Shown here in pieces: positions 53,401 through 64,000 of a stretch of 64,000 nt of DNA; the first letter of the stretch is position 1, and the number at the start of each line of letters is the position of its first letter. Origin of the DNA: Tetraselmis striata (lineage: Eukaryota > Chlorophyta > Chlorodendrophyceae > Chlorodendrales > Chlorodendraceae); NCBI GenBank assembly GCA_006384855.1, contig VCJN01003481.1, positions 26,022 to 90,021 on the forward strand, read 5' to 3'. A model generated the notes under the pieces. That model made no database searches, was not told the DNA's origin, and was given only the letters and a program-made list of their open reading frames with translations. The position numbers were made by a program, and so were the translations under genes.

Positions 53401-54540
53401 AACTTCCGATGATTAATCCGTTCCAGAGAACCGTCGCAACATGTAACATGTCGTGGGTCGGTGCCATGGCAGCTGCTGAAGCTGTCGCGGGGCCTAAAAG
53501 TGTCATCGGCAAGCATACTACGCCGAAGTAGTGGACAGTCGACATTGGCCGTAACAAGAGTCGTTCACCGTTTGCAATAACCATGGCGGGTTCACATGAG
53601 CGGGCGCGACTGCGGATTTCGGATGGTCAAGAGGGTGACACATGTCTGGAGCAAGCCATGTAAGCTTTGGCCGGCGGGCGGAGCAATCGAAAACCGCTTT
53701 GCTTGTTGAAACTACATTTGTTCCGCGAGACGACAACGGAAGAGTAGCGTTGGTTGCTGCCCGGTCACTTTACTTGATCCGCCGGGCGCCTCCCGATTGG
53801 CAGCAGCGCACCATGATCGGAGGATCATGGGTGCGGCATGCCGGGCAGCACCTCCCTCACCTCCGGGGGGTGAGCAAAGGTAACCCCTTAGTAGATCCGT
53901 GCCCGGCTGGGTGCGGTAGGGGCTGATCGGGGTGGCCGGTAATCGGCGATCCTCGGATCGTGCGACGACCGGGGCCCCCACGGGAGGGGGGCGGGGGGCT
54001 TCTCAAAAATACTCGTAGTCCCGGTAGTACAGCGCCTACTGGCGCCACCGAGCGGCCGCCTTGCTGTCCGGGGGATGTTAAAAATGTTTCTTTTACGACC
54101 TGCTCGACCTCGCGTCGGCCTCGATCTCCGAGATCCGCCCACGGGTGGGGGGGGGGGGGGGGGGGGGCCGTACGACTCGGACGGGGGCAGCCAACTCGCG
54201 AGTAGGCATGTTCGAAATAAAATCGTGTTCTCGTACGTCGGTATGACCCACCCAGTAATACGGAGGGCGTTAAAATACTCGGTACATCTTGCTTGCACGA
54301 TGGCGGTTGCAATATAAATCCGATCACGCACGGGCGGGGCACAGGAAGCCGCCCTCGGGCGGCGTCCTCGGCTAGGAGCGTGGGCAGGTGGATGCTGCGC
54401 GTCGGATGAACCGGCCCGGTGTGCGGCCGGAGATATGAGAGCATGCGGCTAGCGGTGCATGGTGTTTTCCCCTCCGTATTCACCTCCGATCCTTGAACAG
54501 CATGTGTCTGAGGACACTGTTGGTAGCAGCTCAAGGCGAG
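53400..54540. other. No gene seen
   Basis: Small open frames only. A mono-G run at 54147-54167 sits in a GC-rich block. Confidence 0.4.
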
Positions 54541-54543
54541 GGC

Positions 54544-54987
54544 CGATCTCGGCAGCGAGACGGCCATGCGGCCTAGCCACCTAGCCGCCGACGGTGAAGC
54601 ATACATCCTCTACATAGTACAGTTCCCGCAGGTGGAACGGATGATGGCCACTGCAGCAACGATTGCATGGCTGCTGGGACAGTGGATGTGGTGCCTCGCT
54701 CTGTAACTCGGTAGCCGGGCTATTCTCGTCCGGATTCAGTGCCATTGGAGATCGGGCCTCAGAGGTCGGGGGATAACACGGCGGAGCTGGGACAAATTCG
54801 ATTGAATTACACTTCGAATGTCTGACGGCATACTCCGCCCCAACCCGTCATTGGTCATTCAGGTTCATGGTCTTAAGACCCTTAGAGGTTTTGGTGGCAG
54901 CGACTTTAGCTTGCCAACCCTTTTTGCACACGATCTCGCCAGCGAGACGGCCATGCGGCCTAGCCACCTAGCCGCCGACGGTGAAGC
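54544..54987 (+). repeat. 57-bp direct repeat pair, 387 bp apart
   Basis: 54544-54600 and 54931-54987 (cgatctcg(g/c)cagcgagac..., gtgaagc) are identical except for one base. Near-identity suggests a recent duplication. The sequence between is non-coding. Confidence 0.85.
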
Positions 54988-55631
54988 GCAGCGCTAGAGA
55001 AGGCTGTGAGATCCGGGGGCATAGAAGCGGTGGGAACACGCACATGCGGGCGGTCACGTGGTCGGGTGTGTGTACGGACGAGCGTCATGCACATCCGGTG
55101 CGGATGGCGCGTATAGGCTGGCGCCATGTACTCGTCAAACCACCGCCCGTCTAATATATGGGTCAGACGGGTATCAAGAACCGTCAAGTAGGGCCATCTA
55201 GATGGGGTAAAATGGGGTCTAATATTCGTATGCCCGTTAGGTGCTCGTAGCGAGTACCCGCGATTAGCAGCACGTCACCTCGGCTACGGTACCTGGACTC
55301 TGCGACTTTCGCAGTAGCTTGCTCATGTAATTATGGACTCAGTGAAATTTACTACTGATGTATATTATCATTTTTATATTATTTATATCCTCACAATATG
55401 GCGGTATCATACGAAATCATTTTTAAAATCCTTTATTTTAAATTATGGTGACAGTACCCACTGCTGTGCCTCCCCCCGGCCGCCGTACAGTAGTCGTTAT
55501 CCGGCACTCGTGATGAAGCGAGTACTTTAGCGAGATTATCCGCTTGCCGCCCATTTGGCCTTCCGGCGGCTCCTGTCCTCTCCCTTGGCGAGCCATGCTC
55601 TTGTGCTTCTTGCTCCTTCTCGGTACAAGGT

Positions 55632-56558
55632 ATGCTTGCCCGTTTTGAGGATGCTGGCGTGGAGTTCACTCCTTCAACTTGGGCGGTCGCATACGCTAAT
55701 CACGTGGCACGTTGCTCTGGGGGCGACTCCAATCACGCCGCACACGAGTGGGCGGCACATGGCCTTTCCGACATTTGCCACGACGTGAAGTCCGCGCTGG
55801 GCGTGGGTGTCCAGATCCTCACGGACCCGTCGGTGCTTGTTTCTCTCCCGAAGGGTGGCGACGGGCGGCCTGCCGATGTTGGGCTTTTTGGGTATGGCGG
55901 CATCCGCGGATACACGGTTGCTGTCGATACCACCTACCATACATTGCCCCTATCCTCGGCGTGTCAACCTCGGATCCAACGACTGCTTTGCGGGTTGCAG
56001 AGCGCCGCAAAATCCAGAAGTATGACGAGGGTGTCTGAAACGCTGCCGGCATGCTTCGCTTTGTTCCTTTCGCCGTTTCCGAGTTTGGCTCGCTGGCCCC
56101 GCACGCCGAGGCTTTCTTGGTGGAGCTCGCGAAAGCTAGCCAAGCACACACTGGCCAAAAAATCGGCCAGCTCTTGTCTGCGTGGCGCCGCCGTTTCTCC
56201 TTGCTCATCAACATGGCACATGCAGACAACGTTCTTGGCGGGGTCGCGGCCGCGCGTGCGGCGCGTGATGGTACTCCTGCGCCTGCGTCGCGTCGCTCGT
56301 CGGCATGTGTTGCTATGACCCGGGTCATTGGCTGCAAGCGTCCTCGCCGCGCCTGATAGCCTACCCCGGGGCGAGGGTTCCTTTAATTAGTTCATGGCAG
56401 CTAAGTGACTTCGTGGTTCCCTTGGCTCCTTCTTGGTTCTTGGCTCCCTGTCCTCCTGCTCGACCTTGGTTTCAGGCTTATGTCTCTCTTTTGCTGGCAA
56501 CCTTTCATAGTTGCTGTTAGTTCTGTTGTAGTGCGCTTTTGTGAAAGCCCTGATGTAA
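55632..56558 (+). pseudogene. LINE C-terminal domain with 3' tail, frameshifted
   Basis: The first frame (55632 to about 55935) reads WAAHGLSDICHDVKSALGVG, then DGRPADVGLFGYGGIRGYTV and AVDTTYH. After a frameshift near 55935 it continues STSDPTTALRVAERRKIQKY-DEGV, an in-frame TGA (about 56036) and LRFVPFAVSEFGSLAPHAEA, then GQKIGQLLSAWRRRFSLLIN. The RPAD...VAVDTT and K...KYD pattern matches the same endonuclease-like C-terminal block as 5560-5631, so this is the tail of a related non-LTR element. It ends with the 45-base tail and TGTAA at 56514-56558. Frameshift and stop make it dead. Confidence 0.55.
56514..56558 (+). repeat. 45-base element tail, copy 2
   Basis: Identical to 19535-19579, ending in TGTAA. 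It closes the LINE fragment. Confidence 0.7.
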
Positions 56559-56726
56559 ATTAGTATTAATCACGTGACGCGACTACATATACTCGTAGAG
56601 TGAATTAGTTTCTCCAGTATATAAACACGGGATATCATAAATAGCAATTATGGGCGGACGACAAAAGTTTTATATGCTGTTTTTCAGTTGCAGGATAACC
56701 ATCAGCCAATGGCTCAAGGCCCTATA

Positions 56727-56780
56727 AGGCGCGATAGCCTAGTTGGTAGATACTCGTATGCCAAGATTCAATAGCGCGGC
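56727..56780 (+). repeat. tRNA-like A-box remnant
   Basis: gcgatagcctagttggtaga fits a tRNA A box (TRGCNNAGTTGG). The expected B box is degenerate (agattcaatag). Probably a SINE or tRNA relic. Confidence 0.2.
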
Positions 56781-56799
56781 CACACATGAATTTATTCAA

Positions 56800-58500
56800 C
56801 AAGGCACAATATCCTGAGGTAGGACTGGAGGTTTGATATTAATTTTGGTTTGATTACATGACCGCCCCACATATTGACTCGCCTCTCGCCCCGGTCAAGG
56901 CTTATTCCTACGGGCCACTGCTTCGCTAGCGGCCAAGTTAGGCGCGCCGGAGGCTGCCAAGTCCATCTTGCCTCTCGGATGTTGCTGCTCATAGTAAGTC
57001 TACCACGGGATGGGCTGCGGCACTGCCAGTGCCAACTGCCTCAAGTCCTATCTAGCTGTCACGCCGATAGGCCGTCGTGGAGACGCCGCAAGGGTTTCAC
57101 TGGTGCCAGTCCTGTCCCGGGGAAAAAAACACACTGCGTTGTATAACTCTGCATGTATATGTACACGTATGTACCGTTCACTTAGCGTCGTCGGGATATG
57201 ATTGGGCGATAATGAAGCGAAAATGCGTTGTTTTGACCGTATTTTGGGAAACTCCCCCCTTCCCCCCCCCCCCCCCCCCCCCCTCGGCGGACCCAGTAGA
57301 CGGGGATTCGTACGCGATGTCGTAATCTGCAACCCGGCGCTGTATTTTACCGCCGCTCCTCGATGATCGATGGAATATACTCATGCATAGAAAACATTTT
57401 GCGCCTACATATAAGGACATCCTTATATGCCGGCGATGGTCGCAGCGGATTGGTGATCGCAGCGCGGCGCATCAGCAGTGCGTATGCATGGATATTAGTC
57501 ATGCTTATAGCGAATGGGACATAGCCCGTCAATCAAAAGCAGCAGCGCACTACCCACCATGAGCGCCATCTTCAAATGTACGAGAAAAAGTTAGGATGCA
57601 CCCGGAGTCAATCAACACTCAAGAGGTATCGCTGCTGCTTGAGCTTTCGTTTATTCATTAACACCGAGTATTTGCAATGCGAGCAAGCCCGAAGCCCATG
57701 TTTGCTTCATGCTTTAGGTATGCAGCATGCTCCATGTTCCCCTCTTCCCTGTAACACGTGCCGGACTGCTGCTTGGCATGCTACCTTCTGTTTGTTTTGG
57801 GAAGCTGCATCAATAAATGGACGGATTGATCATGCATTTTTTATCTGAACAGAAAGGCAGGTATGTACGCCTGTACGGGGCGCCAACGCACCTACATACG
57901 GGTTTTCTTCATACCTACGGGTTACTTCTAAGGCTCAAACTGGGCGGGAAAACTCCCTCAGATTCGTCTATACTTGATGACAGCTTGGGCAGGTTCGCAT
58001 TCGTAGTGATCTGACTGCCGCGTTGGCACATATTGATGGATTGTGGCACGAAGTGGATACGCCCAGTAATTCAGGTGGATGAGGTGAGATGAATCAGCAT
58101 TCCATTGCCATAATGTCTGCGACGTCCATGCCAGTGGTCTGGATGATGCTGTAAATGCCATAAAATTTACAGAGCGGCGATCGCTAAATATGACATCCTA
58201 TGCTCTTCTGATGGGAGATTCCCCAGCTGGCTGCACACGATCAATTGCCTTGGGTGGCCTATCCCCGCCCCCTCAACCCCAGCCGCACTTCCCCTTGGTG
58301 CGCATTCATGGCACATAATCTGGCCAATTCCCAACAAAATAATGCCACATTGGCAACTCACGCCTCCCTGCGTTTGGAAAAAAAACTGGCATGAGTCCTG
58401 TCTGGCAGAAATGGTGGACGTCGCGCCTGCTGAAAAAAGGCTCTGATCATCGTCTCCATGCGCAGCATCAGCCTCCGAGCGAGCCAGTTGGCACGCGAGT
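56800..58500. other. Intergenic with repeat fragments
   Basis: Holds a fragment of the dispersed repeat (ggccgtcgtggagacgccgc, 57066) and a mono-C run (57263-57283). TTACA at 58167-58171 (TGTAA on minus) is about 370 bases after the 3-ketoacyl-CoA synthase stop. No gene supported. Confidence 0.45.
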
Positions 58501-58541
58501 GCCAAGTCTTGAGGGCTGTTGCCCGCAGGTCATGAGGAAGT

Positions 58542-61153
58542 TCAGTCGCTCCAGGCAGCGTGCTCTGTGCGGCCAGAGCGCAAGGCACGCCAGACTGCGC
58601 TGTTGCACTTGAAACCGCTGCCAAAGGCAATCTGCCAGATGCGGTCGCCCTTTTTCACGCCAGTGGTGGCCTCAATGTTGGACAGAATGTACCAGATGGA
58701 AGCGGAGGAGGTGTTGCCAAAGCGGTGCAGTGTGTCCTTGGATGGCTGGGTCATGGCTGGCGACAGTTTGAGTTGTTTTTCGATCTCGTCGATCACTCCA
58801 CGACCTCCGGTGTGGATGCAGAAGTGCTCAAAGGCCTGCTTAAAGTCTGGGATGTATGGGCGCAGCTTCTTCTTGGACATAATCTGAAAGGCAGGTGTGC
58901 ATGCGATGTCAATAAAAAGAAGACGCAATAAGAGGCAATAAGAAGAAGAGGGCGCCCTTTTATGCTGAGCGTTGGGTTAAACTATTGATCATGGGATGGG
59001 TGGGCACGGCGTGGTACCTTGCGGGCCACGAGATTGACAAAGAACAGCAGCTGCTCCGAAATTGGCAGCACAAGAGGGCCAAGGCGGGTGATGTTAGCCT
59101 TCAGCGCCTCGCCAGCCACAGCCATCAGCTCCTTGGACAGCTTCACGCCAACGTTCCCCTCCTCGTCCTCCATTTGGTACACACAGTGGAAGGCCTGATC
59201 ATTGGAACCCTGTGCACACAGCGGAAGCTTGTGAGCCGCCATTTCTAACGAGCCACAGAAGCAAGGAATGCCGCCGGTGCTGCAGGGGTTGGGACCACTG
59301 GCATGTCTTATGTGTACCTTGTGGGTGCGGATAGTATGCATCAGTTCATACTTGGCATGCCACCAGTCCCGGCGACGGTTGGACAGGTAAATGGCGGCTC
59401 CTCCGATGCGGAAAAGGCAGTTGGGAATCAGCATGGAGCGCTGGTTCCCAAAGTACCAGTTCTGGGTGATGTTCTCAGTTGAAAGCACGACGCAACGTGA
59501 CCGTGGGTACACCTGTTTCACGCAGGGCAGCGTCTAAGCACGCGGCTCACTGCGAAATGGCATATATCGTATTCAGTGCTTCAGATCCTTAACAAACGAC
59601 AATGTACTCTGCTGCTTATACCTGCAGCAACTCCTTTGCGAGCTGGATGGCAATCACGCCAGCGCTGCAGCCCATGCCTGCCAGGTTGTATGTTAGGCAG
59701 TCTGAGCGCATCTTGAAGTGGTTGACAAGCATTGCGCTTAGAGAAGGAGTGGGGTTGAACAGGCTGCAGTTCACGATCAGGATGTCGACGTCGCGGGGCT
59801 TCAGGCCTGGTCCACATTACAAGGGATTCAGTGCACCTGCCAGGGGTTTTACATGTGGGCTTGCCAGACACAGGATGTGAGCGGAATTCAGCATGAATGG
59901 CACACACTGCTTGCCTGTGGATGCGAACAACTGGTCCATGACACCGAACATGACCATCTCTGCTTCTTTTCGCGCCGAAGCCATGCTTTTGTCTGCTGGG
60001 AACTGGCGCACACCTGGGTAACAACATGGCTCAGGCCTCAGGACCGTGATCGGTGAGTCAACTCTGGGAAGCAATTCCAGATCCGCTGCATGCTTACCAT
60101 CGGGCAGGTAGGTTTCATCGCCAAGGCCAGACCGGTCCATGATTTTGCCCTGGAACTCCAGGCTCTGCGCAGTGAACGTCTGCCAGAGCGCTCGATGTTA
60201 GCAAGTTGTGTCTGCATTCAGGAAATTATATGGCCAGGTTGAGGTGATTGATGCCACGGGGAGCGCAGAAAAAGACGACCCACCGGAACTTTGGATGAAT
60301 GAGAGCGGAACCACTCATGGGTCGTCTTCATGGATTCTGGCGCTTTAAAGCACTGAAAGTCCATGAGGTAAACAGGCTTCGAGCGGGTCACGATGTAGAC
60401 AACCGCCAGCGTGGTGAGTAGAGTAACGCTAGTAACCAGTGTGACCAGGTTGAACTGCACGTGTGTCACTGCAGCGCTGGCCCACACCCTGGAGAGCTCA
60501 CCAGTCATGAACATCACATACAGCTCCATCTGCAGGCAGTTGCGGTTCGTCAGGCGACCAAGATGAAATGGCAAAAAGGCAATCACGGGCGGTGGACAGG
60601 CGCATAGATGTCATGCGTTGAAGGGCAGGAGCGTTCCGCACTGCAAAGGCTGCGCAGAGTGGGATCAGCAGCAGGGTCAGAAGGTTGTTGACCACCACGC
60701 TGTATCCCTGCTTCACGTAGTTCAGGCCCACTGTGAGGCGGTAGTCTGCAACGCCCCGGCACGGCACAGCATTGTCGTAAGCTTGCTGGTTTGCATCGCA
60801 GAACATCTAGTATGGCCGCCGTCCAGGGCAGCGAGCTTGACTAACTAGAAGCTGGATGTTGATGTACAGGGTGCTTGCCACACTGAGGCACGTGATCGTT
60901 ATTGCCAGAGAGTGGGCGTATATGTATGTGCTTGTGTTGTGGAAGGGCGAGTAGCTAACAGAGTGGCACGGCGAGATACGCAGTACTACTTGCAAGGCGC
61001 AAGTTCCACAGAATTCGCTGCAGTCAGCACCCATGAGCGCTGAGCGTTCAGCGTGGTCTTGCGAGGTCACCTGGGAACTGCCCGGCAGGCGGGTCAGCGG
61101 CCGCAGGCTGGGCGTCGGCCGCCGCAGCCTGTGCCGGCTCCTCTTGCGCGTCA
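58542..61153 (-). CDS. KCS: 3-ketoacyl-CoA synthase (FAE1/KCS type), very-long-chain fatty acid elongation
   Basis: Minus-strand exons: 60806 to about 60590 ([13 protein letters not shown] [21 protein letters not shown] membrane helix), 60284-60529 (second helix [17 protein letters not shown], then [17 protein letters not shown]), 60098-60179, 59915-60013, 59622-59806, 59318-59512, 59018-59209, 58542-58883. The active-site Cys is in [11 protein letters not shown] (exon 59622-59806, after [14 protein letters not shown]). His and Asn residues follow in [19 protein letters not shown] and [10 protein letters not shown]. The enzyme condenses malonyl-CoA with acyl-CoA in the ER membrane. The intron between 59915 and 59806 uses a GC donor (CACAG|GCAAGC) and an AG acceptor. 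The N-terminal exon (about 60830-61153, with [20 protein letters not shown]) and its junctions, and the 60590 donor, are less certain. Confidence 0.9.
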
Positions 61154-61159
61154 TGTTGA

Positions 61160-61800
61160 CCTCCGCGGCCCATGTCGGACTACCCTCGGTGTTGCAGTGG
61201 CTGTTGCAGTATATGTCCGCCAGGGGTGTAACTCGGGTGCAGTGGTAGAGGAAACAAAACGCGGCGGGGGAACCTGAATGCCGTTTGACGGCGGGTTCCA
61301 ATCGCTTGTGGGTGATAACCTGATGATAGTGACGCAACGGCCTGTGCAGGTCGGGCGCCGTGACTGGTCGAGAAGCCGCGGCGAAATCGCGCTGCCAGTC
61401 CAGGCAGGACGACTCAGCGATCGATCTGCCTGCCAACCTCTCCTGCTGGCGCGGTCGTCAAGTTTCAAAATATATCGACCGCTAGCAGGGCGCCGCTGGT
61501 TTGCTGGCGATTGCCACTCCGTCACGTGGCCGTTGATTGTCTCCTGGATGGCCGCGTCGCGCGCATCATCTCGTCGTCGCACTGTACGACCTACCAGTAA
61601 CGTATAATTACATGAGCAACCAGCAGAAGGCGATATCAGGAAATCAGGCGACCTACCAGGAACGTACATGAGCTAGCAGCAGAAGGCGATATCAGGAAAA
61701 CCTACCTACCAGTAACCTACTAGTAACGTACCCGGTACAAGTACTAAGGATTAGTCGAGGTCTCGAGGGCGAGCAGAATAGTACTTTCAGTCTTTACATA
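61160..61800. other. Intergenic between KCS and RPL7
   Basis: The two genes are divergent, so this holds both promoters. Two copies of the gcagaaggcgatatcaggaa block (61620 and 61677) lie here, about 56 bases apart. No gene supported. Confidence 0.5.
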
Positions 61801-62046
61801 GTGTTGCCGCATACTACACGGCAAGAGCATACCCTAAATAAATCAATCCTAGACCCTAATTTACCCCTCTGGTCGAATGGCCTGCATGCGGGCGCGGCGC
61901 CGCCGTGCGCGCCGCCGCCACCGCCCGTGTGCCCGCGCGCTGCCGGCTTTCTGCCGCGCCGCCGCCTCTGCAGGACTCTCTTTGGCCTCGCCCACCCCAC
62001 TGCACCACCCAGCAGACCCCGTTCCGCGTTAGCTCAGCCTGTCGAT

Positions 62047-63622
62047 ATGGCTCCCCGGGTCCCCGAGAGCGTGCTGAAGAAGCGGAAGCGCGATGAGGAC
62101 TGGGCCGCCAAGAAGGCGGGCGAGGCCTCCGCCGCCAAGGCCGCCGCCAAGGCGAAGCGCAAGGACATCTTCAAGCGCGCCGAGAAGTACGTGAAGGAGT
62201 ACCGCGACCAGGTGCGTCAGCGGCGCCACTCCCCAGCCCGTTAGGCTCGCTGCCAGTGGATCTGTGCGCGGGTGTGTGTGTGTGTGCGGTGCGGGTCGGT
62301 GCTGGGCCTGCGGCGTGCAACTCAGCGAGGGCGCTATCCACGCGCGCAACATCTGGCCTGCAAGGGTTTACGCTGCTCCTCCAGCGCCGGCTGCCACTCC
62401 ATCACCAGCGTTCGCTACCAAGGCCAGATGTTCCAGCCCACGCAACTGCTGCTCGTCCTTTGCAATGGACACAGAGTGTGTAGGGCTCCTGCAGGACGGG
62501 CGGTATGTGTAGGGCACATTCCTTGCCTGCAGTGGGGTTCTCATGCAAGTGCGCTTTGCAGCTATGGGAGTATGGGGGCTGCCTTCAGCACGCAGCCAGG
62601 CTCGCAACTCTGTGAGTAAATCCTCTACCAACCAATTTCGGTTTTTTTGCGGATCGTACCTTGCTGGTCTTATAGTGCCCTCTGGCACTTTCAGGTTTGC
62701 AGAGTGTGGAGGTTGTGCAAGTAGCAGTCTGTGCATGGATTTTCGAGCAGTTTGGAGGAAGACACCCTCAAGGTGTGCGGGGGTTGCTTTTCAACTTACA
62801 GGAGCAGGACCTGATCCGCCTGAAGAGGGAGGCCAAGTCCAAGAACGGCTTCTACGTCGAGCCCGAGGCGAAGGTCATGTTCGTGATCCGCATCCGTGGT
62901 ATCAACGACATGCACCCCAAGGTTAGGCCGTTTAAACATTGCATGGCAGTGACAGCATCCACGGAGTCCCTGTGGCGAAGTTTGCACAGTCATGCTGTTT
63001 TCTGGGACGCTTGACTAACAGAGCCTGCTGCCCTGGGCATCGGACAGTCCCGCAAGATCTTGCAGCTGCTCAGGCTGCGCCAGATCAACAACGGCGTGTT
63101 CATGAAGGTGAACAAGGCCACCATCAACATGCTGCGCCGCGTGGAGCCCTACATCACCTGGGGCTACCCCAACCTGAAGACCGTGAAGGAGCTCATCTAC
63201 AAGCGCGGGTATGGCAAGGTCAACGGCAACCGCATCCCCCTGACGGACAACAGCGTGATTGAGCAGGTGCGCAGAGGGGGCCCACATTTCGCTTACTGCG
63301 TCTTCAAACCGCTTCTTAGCCATATTTTGAATTTTCAACGCATACACCTGTATCCCAGGCCCAGGTTTAGTCTGATACTGTCCCATGGCGCATTATTTTC
63401 AACAGGTCCTGGGCAAGCACAACATCATCTGTATTGAGGACCTCATCCACGAGATCGTCACCGCTGGCCCCGCCTTCAAGCAGGCCTCCAACTTCCTGTG
63501 GCCCTTCAAGCTCTCTGCCCCTCTGGGAGGCTTCACCAATGAAGCGCCTGCATTACATTGAGGGCGGCGAGGCTGGCTGCAGGGATGAGAAGATCAACAA
63601 CCTTGTCCGTAAGATGAACTAA
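62047..63622 (+). CDS. RPL7: 60S ribosomal protein L7 (uL30), with apparent frameshift near the 3' end
   Basis: Exons 62047-62211, 62802-62921, 63048-63266 and 63406-63622 join in phase with GT-AG introns. Recognisable family blocks are [89 protein letters not shown] and [13 protein letters not shown]. In the last exon the frame as written reaches a stop at 63559-63561. The conserved ending ([11 protein letters not shown] to RKMN, stop at 63620-63622) is in the next frame. A single extra base near 63540 accounts for it. L7 sits in the large subunit, binds 5S and 28S rRNA, and is essential, so a sequencing error is more likely than a dead gene. Poly(A) signal TGTAA at 63646-63650. Confidence 0.9.
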
Positions 63623-63645
63623 CTTGCTGGGCGTTGCAAGTAGTT

Positions 63646-63650
63646 TGTAA
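63646..63650 (+). terminator. TGTAA poly(A) signal of RPL7
   Basis: TGTAA lies 24 bases after the stop. It is the standard green-algal polyadenylation signal. Confidence 0.6.
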
Positions 63651-63715
63651 AAATGAGACACGCTTCACTCATGTGAGTGCCAGTTGTTTGCATGTGCGCA
63701 ATGATGACCCAACAG

Positions 63716-63774
63716 TTCCCGCCAAGCCCGCTACCCAAGAGGTCATCAACAGCCTGATCGATACATGGGAATAA
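63716..63774 (+). other. Possible short exon downstream of RPL7
   Basis: After a good acceptor (gacccaacag) an open stretch of 18 codons (PAKPATQEVINSLIDTWE) ends in TAA. It might be an alternative last exon or part of a different transcript. Nothing else supports it. Confidence 0.2.
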
Positions 63775-64000
63775 ACAATGATTGCCTGCCTGAAGTCCGA
63801 CAATAAATGCAGCTCGTTGCCCGAGTCCTCGCGGGATTTTTCTCCTGAGATTTTTACGGTTTTCTGGGAGTTTTATTATCCAGGGGATGAGTCCTCATGG
63901 CGGATTTTTTTCTCGCACCCCTGCCATCCTCTGCACACGATCCATCTTCCTATGCAAGATTGTGTAAGGGCAGTGGCAGCGGCGTGGCCACTTGCATATA

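Overview
The window looks like nuclear DNA of a green alga, most likely a chlorophycean of the Chlamydomonadales/volvocine group. The evidence is GC-rich coding sequence, short exons with GT-AG introns packed with mono-C/mono-G runs and (CA)n, TGTAA poly(A) signals, and host proteins of eukaryotic/plant type (ribosomal protein uL30/L7, EBP1/PA2G4, ataxin-2, a FAE1-type 3-ketoacyl-CoA synthase). The species is not identified.

Layout. 1-1340 holds a broken tyrosine recombinase (minus strand). 1347-3795 is a Gag-only unit flanked by 196-bp direct repeats. 3942-5631 is the C-terminal part of a LINE-type reverse transcriptase protein, cut off by the next element. 5632-13188 is a full-length Ty3/gypsy chromovirus on the minus strand (LTRs, primer site, Gag, Pol). 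13193-14400 carries hAT/BED-like remnants (minus). 14904-16257 is a TIR-bounded segment. 17600-19579 is a decayed retroelement with Gag-like and tyrosine-recombinase fragments.

Host genes: EBP1/PA2G4 (20011-23790, +, 11 exons); a divergent protein kinase (about 25100-27933, -); a small predicted secreted protein (28300-28545, -); an unrecognised multi-exon gene (about 32360-35438, +) followed by two long hairpins (35492-35598 and 35622-35891); possible membrane-protein exons (38978-39840, +); an unrecognised gene (41034-42010, -); a two-exon single-pass membrane protein (42796-43464, +); ataxin-2/PBP1-like protein (46615-49750, -); 3-ketoacyl-CoA synthase (58542 to about 61150, -); and ribosomal protein L7 (62047-63622, +) with an apparent 1-base frameshift near its end. 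The gaps hold dispersed repeats, a tandem duplication, AT-rich islands, tRNA-derived SINE-like pieces and a LINE tail (55632-56558).

The most unusual object is the chromovirus. Its Gag begins with a Nudix-hydrolase-like domain. The segment between the zinc knuckle and the protease resembles Dam-type N6-adenine methyltransferases. Gag and Pol share one reading frame interrupted only by a single TAG, which suggests stop-codon readthrough. The second most interesting feature is the hairpin pair at 35.5-35.9 kb, which has the shape of a small-RNA precursor.
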